The notes beneath the pieces are model-generated. The model did not search any database. It was not told where the DNA came from and worked only from the letters and a program-made list of their open reading frames with translations. Position numbers and translations under genes: made by a program. Shown here piece by piece: positions 22,873 to 35,500 of a DNA stretch of 64,000 bases. How positions within the stretch are numbered: the first letter of the stretch is position 1; every line of letters starts with the position of its first letter. Source of the stretch: Isoetes taiwanensis (Eukaryota > Streptophyta > Lycopodiopsida > Isoetales > Isoetaceae); contig JAJEKV010000030.1 in assembly GCA_021234155.1 (NCBI GenBank), positions 9,096,390 to 9,160,389 on the forward strand, written 5' to 3'.

Positions 22873-24470
22873 AAAGAAGTGCAACTTCCAAACGGAATTG
22901 ACTGGGATTGCAATGCTTAAAAGGTTTTCTAAATTGAGCTAAGCTTTGAAGCAAACATTTTTAGGCAGTACAGGAGCCCGCTTGACGATGAACATAGGGG
23001 TATGGAGAAGTAGTTATGCCTCAGATGAAAAGATCCAGTCCATGAAAGTGGTGTTTCCAGATGTTCTCCAGCTTTGATCATTTGGAATATAAATCCAATT
23101 GCAATTTTGGTCTAGCATCTCATTGGGAAGCCAATCATTACAACAAATGAACCGCGGATCCAGCATGGGTCATTAGTAATGATGCTAAGAGATCACAGAG
23201 AGTGCTTACCCATTGCATCCATTCAGTGTAGAAGAACCAATCTACTGTCGGCTATAGGACGATCTGATATACCACGAAAACCATAGATGCTTGGAACAAC
23301 ATGCGCTGGATCCGCAATTTCATATTGTCACGCCTTTCGGAAAGTCGTTCACAGGGGTCCATCTATGGAGCCACTTGAGTTGTGGCATTGAATAAGAATG
23401 AGATTGCGTCTGGCAAGTACATATGTCGGATAAGTCTTTATTGGAGGAAAATTGGTATATACTTGTGAGGCCAATTGAATAAGAACGGCGACTTCCATAG
23501 CAGCGAAGGCTTTTGTGACCTGTATTTTTATATTATGTATCTAGTGGGCAATTGAATAAGAACATTGTTGCTCTGATGGACGCCTTCGATAGCAGCCAAG
23601 ACTTCCATGACCTATATTTCCATATTATTTATTTGAGCATCTTTGTCAGCGACTGCATGCTAGCTCTTGTGGACCAACTTCGTAGGGCTTTGTCAGAATT
23701 GGGAGTGGAGCAAGAAGTAGCAGCCTTTAACTTAAGATTGACAAGTTCCACATCCACGATGGGTTTCTTTATATCAGTTGCTTTAAGTTGGGCCTGCAAC
23801 TTCTGAATGGCAGCCTGAGCAGCAACTTGAAAGGCCTCCAAGGCAGTCACATAAGCATGGAGTTCTACATGAGAGGTTGCATGAACATCCAGATGAGCAT
23901 GAAAAGCGGTAACTTGTACCATGGCAGCTTCCAACTGATGAGTTTGTGCCTTACCAAGAGCCGTGAAGTCCTAAAATTCTTTATAAAGTGGATGTCAATA
24001 ACTTGCAGTTGTGTTCTTACATTTGCCCATTTTGAACTTTGGATCTACCAACCTATTGGTAAGCATCACACTGGCATGCATGAATATGAACATCTTTGAA
24101 TAGTATGGGCCGGGAAATGCAGTTTCTTCAAAAGGAATATGCCATTTGCATGCATGGGGCGGTAAAAGAACTCCTATATACACCATTTCCTTAATAAAAG
24201 ACACCTAGCATATATTTTTGAATTTTCTTACACATATATCCTCCGGTTTTATACGTCAATTCCTCATTAAAAACTTCTCTTATACGACCTCATATAAACA
24301 TTATTTCCATATAGGCCCGTATGTATACGTAATATTTTTTAACCATATACATTTACCTAAAAGTTTGAGGTTGAAAAATGATTTGAAAGTGTTTGCTCAA
24401 TATGTGGGCCTCTCATATTTATGCATGGGTCAATAATATACTGCCACAAGAACCTTCAGGCCATGCGTTC
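22873..24470. other. Degenerate sequence, no gene recognised
   Basis: A minus-strand frame at 23629-23934 is Ala/Leu-rich and helical and could be a retroelement gag remnant, but this is not supported by a motif. 24180-24380 is AT-rich with no features. Confidence 0.3.
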
Positions 24471-24839
24471 CCCACTAAAATAACCATCTCAAAGGCTTTG
24501 TGTGCCTGGCGAACAATATCCTGGATTTCATGGGGAAAAACACACTTTCATAGAACCATGTCCTTACTTCTTTTACACAAACGACTCGCAACCACGGTGT
24601 AGTTATGGACTCCTCGAAGGAATTGTTGACGCCGAGCTCGGATCTTCTCCGGAGACATGCAAGAGTCTTTTGGCAGAGAGTGCTAGAGAGCAGATATTTT
24701 TGATAGTCATGGAATAATAAGGCGTGGCCGTGACCAGAAAGGTTAAGCATCTGGAAAGCTATCAGATAATCTCGAAGAAGGTTCGTCTGTAGGTATGCGT
24801 AAAAGGTAATTGGGAGCAGTATGAGACTTGCCCAGCTTA

Positions 24840-25620
24840 TGAATGAGTTAAAAATTCTTGCCACAAAAAGATGCAATGGGCAATCTGACTCGTGGAATGA
24901 TTCGCCTATGGCCAAACATTTTGGAGTAGCCAAGACTCTTGAACTAATTAGTCAAGAGTGTTGATGGTCTGGGATCCATCGCTCTATCGAAGTTTTTATT
25001 CGAACATGTGATATTTGTTGTCGAGCAAAGGCTCAGAGACATCTTCTTCATTGTGTCCTTCAGCCATCCCCTATTGTAGATGGATCTTCGAATACTATTT
25101 ATGTGGAAAGGCTCTTCAAATTAGATCTCCAACACCATCTTTTCAGGGTATAAGCATCATATCGAAATTATGCTGATATACATCAGGAAGCTTCTACATT
25201 TCATGTTGTGACCTCGCTTCTGCATAGAGACCTCCCTACCACATGACTCTGCAACAAGCTTGACTATCATCATCTTGGTCCTTACTAGATCACGGCTCAG
25301 ATCAACAATATTGCATCTCAGCTCGAGCTCCCTCCAGTTGTTCATCTACATCTAGTATTTCATGTTTCACTATGGAGCCATAAACATCTAATCCCTTCCC
25401 AGATCGAGTTCCTCCGCCACCTCCACTAGTTGGTCTTCATCGACGATTGTATTACTTTGCCGATTGGAAAGGATATTCTCTAGGTGATCGGACCTAGGAA
25501 CTTGTAGAGAATCTGACTAATGCTCCTGAAAAAATTGCGAAGTTCCACCACGTTACCGAATAAGACGAGTCTGAATACTCCTACTCTAGCTCTAGCTCCA
25601 ATTCCAAAGACTTCTTGCTG
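24840..25620 (+). mobile_element. Ty3/gypsy chromovirus remnant: integrase zinc finger and chromodomain
   Basis: Across shifting plus-strand frames: DSPMAKHFGVAKTLELIS (about 24895-24950), then WSGIHRSIEVFIRTCDICC and RAKAQRHLLH (24967-25050), which is the HHCC zinc-binding start of Ty3/gypsy integrase. Then LELPPVVHLHLVFHVS (about 25320-25370), PSQIEFL, LYYFADWKGYSLGDRT (about 25445-25495) and LTNAPEKIAKFHHV (25515-25555), the C-terminal chromodomain with its WKG and NAPE motifs. The integrase catalytic core is mostly missing between 25080 and 25310, and stops and frameshifts are frequent. LTRs were not found. An ancient, deleted copy. Confidence 0.7.
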
Positions 25621-28388
25621 TCATAGAAAAGGTGGATGTGGCGCCCATACATGTATTATACTCGTACATAAAAAGATGGCCATCACATGAATGTAAAAGG
25701 TAGTTAGATGAGAAAAGGTTCAAAGACGCAACTTTCTAGTTGTAAGTCATATACCATTGACAACTGGACTACTTATCTTTCTTGAAGATATTCACTTGCA
25801 TCTTCCTCATATGTTGAGTTGTTTCCAGGAGGTTTCGAAATATTTACATGTATGTACAACACTTGTCGCAATATCATTCGTTGGTGGCACGATCTTCAAC
25901 ATTAGTCTAGAGATTTATAAAAGCATCTCGTTCTTGTCGAATCATTCTGGTTCAATGCTAGTATTGAGCCTTCTAGCTCAAGTTTTGTATTCTGCTCTAT
26001 TATATCCAATATATCCAAATTTTTAGCGTATTCTTTGTCTATTTCTCATATATTTTTTAGTATTTTTCTTGTTTTTGTATATCTTCACGACAGGATTGGG
26101 ATTAGATCACATGGTACATACAAAGATATAATGTATAAAAGTGTTTTTTCACTCATATATAATTTTGTTTCTTTTTTTGTTTGATGCTATTTATTTGATG
26201 CTATTTTGTTTGAAGCATTCCGGTGACGACTCGTATGTGCAACTCAACTTTTCATTTGCACTTCTCATTTTCATTTGCACTTCATTGGTTTGAAGACCCC
26301 CTTTCTTGCTCTGCAAGAAATCAATTGATCTTCCTATTTCTTGCCCTGCAATCAATCCCATGTTGGGAGCGAGGCGCGCCTTCTGCATCCATTTTGAAGT
26401 AAATTGGCTGCAAAGAGTCTGAGACCGATAACCTTACCAAAGCGGTCATCCATCCTTCTTGCAGATCGGTTGTCCTTCAGCCTTTATGCTTCCTCCAGGG
26501 CATTACTCTTTTGCCAGAAGTTCCTGGCTTGGAGTTGGGCTTCACCATACTGGGTCGCATCTCTGTCTTTGGCTGCCCCTTCATTCAGATGGCATAACGG
26601 GATGCCCAATCAGGATCCGGTCTATTGGGCTAGCCTGCAACCTGGCATGAATGCAGGGCTGCATGTGCTCAGAGAATCGTTGCTTCCAAGACCCTCAATG
26701 CTTGCCCAAGTCTGCCAATATACAGTCATCCATGAACCACAAGATTTTTTACAGACCGGTCCTTCTGACCCATCTTTTTTTTGTTTAAGGATTCGGCTAT
26801 GCTCATGCTGCAGACCAAGGCATGAGGTTTGGTATATGTTAGGAATCTCGAATCGATGTATGACTGGCCTGGCAATCATAGATTGCAGGCGATCAGGTGC
26901 CACTTTTCAGATCCGACACTGGCCAGATGCATGGAACCAGGGGATTGTCCCATTAAGAACTGGATTTTCACAGGTTCTTTTACATCCGGAGGAGGTCCAG
27001 AGGGCCGATTTGCTCATTTCGACCACTGGCAGGATGGATGATCAATAGTAGCTGGTCCTTCCCAGCCGGATTTGCCGCTTCCAAGCCGGATTTGCTTCTG
27101 TTGGCTTTTTGTAGAAGTCAATTAGTAATTTTGATTTTACCCTTTTTCAAATAAAAAATTAGATCATGGCCCCCTTTTTCAAGTTCATTAAATCATGCTC
27201 CCTTTTTCGAGTTTCTTTATATGGATCCACCCTCTGCACGGGGATCCGAGCATTGGGGTGTCTCATGTAAGAATACTCGTTCCACTTAGGGAGCTTGAAA
27301 AAAGACCTGTACTTAGGCATCTAGTCTACCATAGCCGGTGCATGTGAGGAATTGAAATCCCTCTTTCTTCATATCATAACTCTCACTACTTACTCTGCCC
27401 ACACTTATCCTTCTAACAATAGAATCTAATCTTCTAGAATCCCCAAAAAGGCAACAACAGGGGAGAGTGTAATTGACAAGGGAGAAACAAGCAGAATAAG
27501 GGGGGTTACAACTGGGCGATTCTGCCGCTGCAGCAAGGCCGTTTTGTATTGAAAAAAAAAGGATAAGTTATTATTTTGGGGGAGTGATGATGGCACTGCG
27601 GAAAATGCCTGCTTGTCGAGTTTTGATTGTCGATCCGTCTGATCCAAGCTCTAGCCGACAAATATAAGGAGCAGAACAAAATATAGAGGAACAGATATGG
27701 AGCCCCCCTCTAAGCACGCAACTACTACTAAAAATGTTATGTTCTTCAAATCTTCTGAAGAAGCGCCCATTAGGCCTGCTTAGCAGTACCGGAGATCAAG
27801 TTTAAGGTCACCATATTGTTCTATTGCCTAAGCTTAAGGTAATGACCAGAGCATCTCTAACCGACCAAACCAAGCCGAAACAAATTTTGCTGCCATGTAG
27901 CAAAGGTAACAAACAGTGAAATCGGTACTTGATACGATTCATGTATATTTGGGAAGTTGTAGCAACACAGAATCATAGAACTATAATGATATAATAGAAC
28001 ACTAGACTAAAGAAACTTTATTCATGCACAATTGATATGGCAGCACCATTAACCACCCAACTGGATACACTGGGTTATGGCAAAACACAAGTGCTCTATG
28101 GCAAATACAAAGTTCTAGCATCTGGCTTATTGGCCTTCCAGACTAATCTAGCTACTCCAAGTAGCCACACATCATAAAAACAATTGCAGATCTGTGGTGT
28201 CGCTATGGCAGTGATCTGTGACCCCTTGTCACGTTTTCGGCCATTACTCTCTCATACGAATGAACTATGGAATTTGCCACCTCAATTCAGAAACTAGACT
28301 CCGAGCCGGTTCCAAAAAGCTAAAGGTTGCTTCAATCGGAGCTCTGGTTGTGGAGATATGTCCAACTGACGTTTAGGTTCCATTTATA
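25621..28388. other. Intergenic, no identified gene; long open segment 26404-27048
   Basis: A 214-codon plus-strand frame at 26404-27048 is open together with long frames on the other strand, and it is GC-richer than its surroundings, so it may be an old exon or retroelement piece. I recognise no domain in any frame. The rest has short frames only. Confidence 0.3.
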
Positions 28389-28719
28389 GATCTCTCTGCG
28401 ACTTTAGCCTTTTTTTTTGCAGACAGTTGCCTTTTATATCAAAATATCTCCTTGCCTTTAATTAGCTTATATGACTTTTCATATGGGACATTATCTATGA
28501 TCTTTTTCTCAACCAATAATCATCCCAATGATAGTGCCTCGACCCCTTCCATAAATATCAATGGTTCTTCACACCCAAATGCTATGTTATCCTTCCTTCC
28601 TTCCTTCCTATGCCCCTTTATATTATTAGATGACCTTAGGAATAACATTTAGATAGTATTTGCCATAATTCCAATAACCCATTCGCCGTGGACCACTCTC
28701 CCGTGCTTGCTCCGTATCA
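28389..28719 (+). repeat. Dispersed repeat segment S1, copy 1
   Basis: About 95% identical by eye to 45918-46233, same orientation. The copy here has an added (CTTC)n run at 28589-28606 and a slightly longer T-run. Both copies start at 'ga(t/c)ctctctgcgac' and the flanks differ outside. Confidence 0.85.
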
Positions 28720-28720
28720 A

Positions 28721-29640
28721 TCCATCCCTTCTCAAGATAGATCGTCCGCGATCGTCCAAGATACGCTCAATTTCAGTCCATCCCTTCTCAAGAAGGATCA
28801 CACCGTGATCATCCAAGATACGCTCCATTTCAGTCCATCCCTTCTCAAGATGGATTTTCCATGGTCATCACCAGTCTGAAAGTTTTTTAATCCCTACAAA
28901 ACTCCAGAAGTAGTTTCGGATATTCACGTACTTCCACAGTACGATGTATCCCTTGTACCTCCTGGTACGTTATTATCTTTCGTACCTCCGCGGTACTACT
29001 TGATTGTATCGCCACCACGATACAATGTATCTCTAAGATACAGATGCAACTTTTGTCAAGCCAATTGTGTTGCAATCACAATTACTAGTCTTCAAAAGTT
29101 TACATCTAAGAAATATGCGTCACCCTCGAGGTGGAAAGAAACAGCATCACCCGCAGATGGAGGTAGCATCACCCATAGGGTGGAGAAAAGCATTACCCAA
29201 CGGGTGGAGAACAGAAATATGCGTCACCCTCGAGGTGGAAAAAAACAGCATCACCCGTAGGTGGAGAATAATGCGGCATAATGCCGATGAACAAAGAAAA
29301 ACATTATTATAGCAACACCCAAGGTGGACAACAACAAAGATTGCAGGAACCGAAACATAGATGAGAAATCACTCGTTAGATGTTAGGAACTGTAAACAAA
29401 CACATATAGAAATAGAAAACAACACCGAGAGGTGGAAAAAGAAAAATAGCATCACCAACAGACGAACTCAAAATAACATATAAGGGCGGGTAGGGGGGGA
29501 AGCAATGGACAAGGAAAGAGATGCTGCTGTGAGAAGACGCCGATAACGAGCCACAAGAAGGACGAACACATATATAGCTGCTCGTCCCATCCCAGAATGA
29601 CGATCCGAGGGCTCGGATCGATGCCATTCTGGGAAGGGAC
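28721..29640 (+). repeat. Hairpin ladder, copy 1
   Basis: At least 15 short perfect inverted repeats in series. Stem/loop/stem coordinates: 28740-28753 (gatcg/tccg), 28796-28810 (gatcac/acc), 28850-28862 (atgga/ttt), 28927-28943 (cgtac/ttccaca), 28955-28968 (gtacc/tcct), 28982-28996 (gtacc/tccgc), 29003-29026 (attgtatcg, 9 bp), 29026-29042 (tgtatct/cta), 29063-29083 (aattgtg/ttgcaat), 29121-29133, 29170-29182 (caccc/ata), 29195-29205, 29225-29237, 29252-29263, 29274-29286 (cggcat), 29316-29326, 29423-29434. A large one spans 29584-29637: outer cccagaatg/cattctggg, inner cgatccgag/ctcggatcg. In the three 57-base units at 28721-28862 the hairpin sits at the same place but has a different stem each time. 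No ORF is conserved across it. Confidence 0.75.
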
Positions 29641-29668
29641 TCGCAAAGAACACAAAAACCGGCCGACT
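29498..29668 (+). repeat. Dispersed repeat segment S2, copy 1
   Basis: 29498-29626 is nearly identical to 44862-44993. The following 29634-29668 ('gggaagggactcgcaaag...') is nearly identical to 41622-41655. It contains the largest hairpin (29584-29637). Confidence 0.8.
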
Positions 29669-31947
29669 ACCAGAGAACTTCCTTACCTATACGCCCAGCC
29701 AACGGGAAACATCTAAATGTCGAGCAACGTCACGAACCACTCAGAGAAAGGGAGAGCACGATGACCGCCAGCTGCCGTGAACACGAACATCAACACGTGA
29801 ACCAGCAGCCGTGAGTACGAACCTCAGCATGTGGACCCGGCATATCTAGCAAAAATGGAGGAAACGTGGAAGAATGATAAAAACTATGGGCTAATATCTA
29901 AGGGCAAAAAAGGTAAACCGGGTTATCAAAAATGGATTGGAATCAAGGTCTAAGGAGAAGGTAAGGTGATGACCAAGGATAGGGAAAAGAATCTTTCCAA
30001 GCATAAATGTGACATAATGAAGCATGGAAACAAATGCGATATGAAATAACTATAGGGTCCAAGGCGAAGATAATGTTATGGCCAAGGATAGAAGGGAGAT
30101 GGCGGGCGAGAGCTCCAAGGTTAGAGTGGAAGGAGCCAAGGATAAAAATGTGAAATCTGCCTAAGATTGCGAGGACAATATAACAATAGCAAGGACAAGG
30201 ATGATGTCAATAGGTCCTTCCAGTGATAAGGTGTATCAAGGAACGAACAATATGCCTAATCTGCCAAATGAAAAGATCACACTAAGAATATGAAAAGTCA
30301 ACCACGTCCAATAACATAAAAAGCAACTTCTCTAGGCTGACCAGATGCATGACAATCACCAACATAATGATCAATCTCAGAGGAATGTCAAGAAGAAAAA
30401 TAAGGTTGACATCAAAAAGAAGTCCAGAGCAAAGAGGTTCATAAGGTCTGTGAAATGGTTTGGAACAAGAATAGGAGAGCGAAGGTGCTAAGGTCTGGTT
30501 CAGGTGAGCAGAGTAGAAATGTGTGGTGATGTCAGAAAACAAATAATGCCACATGCCTAAAGCCATGAATAAAGGCCCCAATATGAGGGACGAGATTGAG
30601 GGAGCGGATGTAGACATGTCAGCACCAATCAAAAGGAAGGTCAAGAAGGGAAATGATGAAAGGTTTTGGATCACAATGTAGATCGAACAAAAAATAAAGC
30701 TTAAGTAGTCAAAGGTGAGGTTATGGCCAATGAAAAGGAGGAGATGGAGGTCAAAGTGCCAAGATCGGGATGGAGTGCAAGGAGGTTAGCCATATGGTAG
30801 AAAAGGACAAATGAAAAACACAATGACTAGGTAAAATGACATATTATTACTAAAGCTAGTGCCATACATATGGTCTGCTATTATAACGCAAAAGAAGTAA
30901 TGGACATGAAAAATGAACCAAAAACACAATAACGACGTGAAGTGGCATATTAGTAAAAGTGTTAGCTACTAAAAAAGAGAGAGTGGAGGTGTGAGTTTTA
31001 AACAAATTGGAGACGAAAAACGTAGATGGCTATAGCAGATGCACTGCCTCTCATGAATGAGGTCAGTCAATCGAATGGTTAAGAGGCCTATGTGGAAAAG
31101 GACAAGTGAACAAACGATGGAAATCAAGGTTGAGGTTAGGGGCAAAGGAGCGGAAATCGAAGTCAAAACTAACGGGGATAAAGTCGAAAAGGGCAAGATT
31201 GAGATCATATCGAGAACATAGCTAATGTCAGGGCCAAATCAAAGAGGAGATTCAAAGTAATCATAAAAATGCAAAGAGACAAGTCACAAAGAAAATATAA
31301 TGTACCATAGTATGAAATGAGAACATAATGATAAAGAATCAATATCTTGAGAATATGTAAACTCAAAAACAAAAGGGCAAAGACATATGGAAATGATGAT
31401 TCAATAGTGTGATAAGTATCCAAATATTCTGCAACTCATAAGAAATATATAAACATATAAAATATAGCCCACTCAAAAAACTAAAGACGCAGCTCACCCG
31501 GATTGAGTTTTAAAGATATAATGCCTATCCATAGAATCACTCAACTCAAACAAGAAAATGCAAAGAAATATGTCCAAAAAAATAATAGCAATATGCAAAT
31601 CATCATAATCATTGAAAGAAAAAGGATGCATCAAATCCCAATGCACAAGAATCTAAATATCATGCAACCAGAAATCGAAAATTGAAAGGCCAAAAAGTTC
31701 CACAAGTTTCACCATATGGCAGATCACCATGTCTATAGGAAAAACTGACCCAAGGTAGATGACAGATGTGACATCCCGAGGATGTGCAGAACTCGCAACT
31801 GATGAAGATGCCCATGTCACAAATCACATCTTCCCAAGGATGGCAAAACCACTACAAACTAGCAACAAGATTAGAGAAGGTATCTCCAACAATTATGATG
31901 CTTTTCGTGTGCTCAGTCCACATGCAGAATGGCAAAAGAGAAAAGAA
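29669..31947. other. 2.3-kb segment absent from the second copy of the composite repeat
   Basis: In the other copy the end of S2 (to about 41655) is directly followed by sequence matching 31948 onward, so this stretch is either an insertion here or a deletion there. It is A/G-rich on the plus strand (many 'aaggata', 'gatgg', 'caaaga' words). Minus-strand frames of 60-130 codons are Leu/Ser-rich and unassigned. Confidence 0.45.
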
Positions 31948-32172
31948 AATATGTGCTTATAAGAAGCAACAATGCTAGATCCCCCCCAATTCAATACATG
32001 ACTATTATGATAAAAAAGAAAACAAACTTCCTAAAACTCGAATTTCGTCAAACCTAGGTAAACATAAATCCAAATTCTTGACATACCTATAGGAAAGTTG
32101 GTCACAAAAGAATAAAGAGATGGTTGAAGAAATATAACATGCGATAGAAAATATGTCTCAAAACACCGAAAT
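31948..32172 (+). repeat. Duplicated segment, left half, interrupted copy
   Basis: Matches 41655-41862, including 'cccaattcaatacatgactattatgata', 'ttcttgacatacctatagg' and 'gaagaaatataacatgcg'. Its continuation in the other copy (41868 onward) is here found only after 40871. Confidence 0.8.
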
Positions 32173-32199
32173 GGAATGTCAATGGTAAAGATCAACCAC

Positions 32200-32200
<1 letters not shown>

Positions 32201-32270
<70 letters not shown>
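32201..32270. repeat. (GA)n(GATA)n microsatellite
   Basis: GA run to 32239 followed by eight GATA units to 32270. On the minus strand it forms the simple-repeat tail of the SINE at 32271-32477. Confidence 0.9.
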
Positions 32271-32477
32271 TATTTTAACGTCACACCACTAGGCAGCATC
32301 CAACTGGACATGTGACCACACACCACACTACATTGCTTGGTTGGGCCCTGCCCCCAACCACTTTACATTGCGTCTGTGGGTTTTGACACCCAACAGTTCA
32401 GAGTGCGATTCTGGGCAGTCTCGAACTCGAGACCTATAGTTGCTAGATCTAGTATGTTACTACTAGACTAAACGCCC
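32271..32477 (-). mobile_element. tRNA-derived SINE
   Basis: Read on the minus strand it starts GGGCGTTTAGTCTAGTAGTA (acceptor and D-arm-like, A box). The B box GAGTTCGAGACTGCC follows about 45 bases later (near 32425). Then comes a tRNA-unrelated body of about 120 bases ending GTGTGACGTTAAAATA and a (CTAT)n(CT)n tail. GACGTTAAA ends are common in LINE-mobilised SINEs. Length about 207 without the tail. Its 5' end abuts the 3' tail of LINE B1 with no spacer. No other full copy was found in the window. Confidence 0.75.
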
Positions 32478-32564
32478 AGAAATGAAATGAAATGAAATGT
32501 ATATATAACATCTATGAGACCATCAGGTCTAGAAGACATACAACTTTCCCCCTACATTTTTACA

Positions 32565-35500
32565 TCAATCATTCGTTTCCAATGTACCCTCTGTTAGAGT
32601 ATCAATGAGCTCACTCTCCTCCATTTCATATATATCTAATAAACATTTATAATTTTTAATGGAAGTCTCTCTTACCTTCATCACCTCTAATAAGTAATCA
32701 CTAGATGTAGCATTTGGTAGTTGGAAGAAACCTGCCAATGTAACTTCACTTGATATACCAAAACGAAATCTCAGGTGCTGATATGATGGACATCGCAGGA
32801 TTAGGTGCTCCTCATCCTCTATATCATCCATACCGCAGACTTTACATATACGTCTATCTCGAGGTATCCTCCCCCACCTGCCTACCTCCACTCCTAGATG
32901 ATGTGAACTAAGTCTCAATCTGCAGAGTAGATGCCTCCGATAATATGAACCTTTCCCTATGAGATGAGGTCCTTCTCCCAATGACGGATTGATTTTTTCC
33001 CTATAATATTGCATCTTTATTCCTGGATTTTGCCACATTTTGTTTTGAGCATGCCTCTGAACCCACCAAAACAAGTCTCTTTGGTCTGTTGGCATATCAT
33101 CCAAACACATCCCCCATTTTTGTAGCCATTTTCCAATTTCGTGATACCACCCTTTCATTGTACTATGTATCATAGCTAGCTTAGGCAGTCTGGTTGCCTC
33201 CATTCCATATATCCTCAAGAGGTATTTCAATGTTCGATATAGTGCTTCCACCTCTAAGCTTACTAGACCTGCTTCAGCTAACATCATCGGGTATGGGGTT
33301 TGCATTTTTACTCCCAGCTCTGTCAGTAAAAACTTCTTCTGTCCTTTTTCTACCCTTTTCCACATTTCTTGGGATAATCCTGGACCCCACACTTCGCAGC
33401 CATAAAGCACAACACTTCTCACCAAGGCATCATATAAAATCCTCTTCATTTTCCAATCCACTATTTCCGCTTTCCTGCATTGTCTCTGTAACGCATATAG
33501 GGCCTTAACACCTGCATCTGTCCTTTGTTCCACTGCCTTATTCCAGCTATAATTGTGGTCTACCACAAGTCCCAAATACTTATATGTATCAGATATTTCA
33601 ATCTCTTGCCCTTTATAAAGAAAGTGGAAGTTCGGTTTTTTCAGCCCAAATACTAATATCTTTGTTTTGGTCAAGTTCACTTTCATACCTGTTTTATCAC
33701 AAAACGAGGCCAGAGCATCTATATGTTTTTGCATGTCCGTTGCTGATCTTGCAAACATCACTATATCATCAGCATACAATAGAAGCAAGATTACATACCC
33801 TGCTAGCGTGGTACCTCTTTCGCTATTGCTTCGTAACCATTCCTCTAGTTGGTCGATATACAATCCAAATAGAGTCGGAGATAAAGGGCAACCCTGTTTC
33901 ACTCCCGTATCACTAATTATTTCCTCTCGACCTTCCTGGTTCAAGGGAAAAGAGAGTTGTACAATCACCTTCTCATACAAAGTATTTACCGCTTTTCTCA
34001 ATTCCTGTGGTACCCCAATATTTTGCATATGATCCCATATGTTCTGCCTTTTTAACATATCAAATGCTTTGGTGAGATCTACAAATAACGCAAACAGTGG
34101 CTTCTTGGTTTTCTTTATAGAATCTGTCACTGCCCTCACTGTAACTAAATGGTCCAATGTTGACCTATTAGGACGGAACCCTGCTTGAGCTTCAGCTCTG
34201 ATTCCATTCTCTTCTGCCCATGAACTTATCTTTTGTTCCAATATTGTCGCAAACAACTTAGCAAATAGACTACTAACCATCACCATCCTGTAATTATTAG
34301 GGTCACGAGGGTCTCCCATTTTATGTATCGGTACCACTCGATTCACTTGCCAAGTTCCTGGAAAACCATTTATCAGTGCATCATTCATCATACTGGTTAT
34401 GACTTGTATGATTTTAGCTCCCGCCCATTTTAACATTTCTGCCACCATCCCATAAGTGTCTTTAGCTTTACCACATGACATTTTTTTAATCCCATTAAAT
34501 ACGTCACTTACTTGCAATATCAAGGTTGGCTCACCTTTATTTATCACCTCAGCATTGCCGTGTATGTGATACAACTTACGGACCTGAGCAGTGAGTTGGT
34601 CCACCTCCAGCATGCATTCTTGCTTCTTCTTTTGTTTAAGTCTTGTCCAAAACTTCTTCGGATCCTTTAAAAGTTCAAAAGCTAGCTCTTCCTGTTTGGA
34701 GTGGTAATAGGCCCTTTTTTTCCTCCTAACCAGTTTGCGATATTCCACCCTAATGTTATGTTTGAACTCCAAACTGGCCTGTTTAAATTCTGCATGCTTA
34801 AGTCTGCATTCCTGGTCATACCACCCATTGCACGGTAGCCCCTTAAGCTTTCGTCGGGATACAAAGCATATTTTTGCAGCCTCTATGAGGATTTTTGTCA
34901 ATTGTGCATCTATCTCTTCTGCTTTTCCAGACCACTCAGTGGCATAAGCCATGCTTTCACAACAGTCCATAAACATATCTTCCTTATGCTTCTTCATGCA
35001 TATATTGATATTCCCTTCCTGATTTGATTTCCCACCTGTATATGTATATGTTTTATTGCCTTTCACTTCCAAATCCATCACAATGGGGTAATGATCAGAT
35101 GTAGCTACTGTATCCTCTACAAAGTAATCCCTGATCCTCTCCAGCATATTGATACTAGTCAAAGTGACATCCACAACACTAACTCCTCTGCCCAGTGGCC
35201 CTATGGATGTGCATTTACCAGATAAAGGGAATTTTTGAATACCATTAAGCACTACTAACTCCAATCCACTACACATATTCAGTAAATGTCCACCTTGTGG
35301 CTGTACATCAAGACAACCATCGTCTGTGTGCCGGGATATTCCCATTGCCTGCATTGTCTCCTCATCAATTCTCTCCATCCAAATGGGTTCCCCAGATTCA
35401 GCTGCAATGTATGCTTGTCTGTTTGCTATTCTCCCATTAAAATCACCCATGATAATAATTTCTCCTTTTTCCCCAAGTTCATAGCATCCATTCCGGATGA

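Noticed and set aside
26404-27048. 214-codon plus-strand ORF as a gene
   Set aside because: No recognisable domain. Long frames are open on the opposite strand too, with no promoter or splice context. Left as an unassigned open segment.
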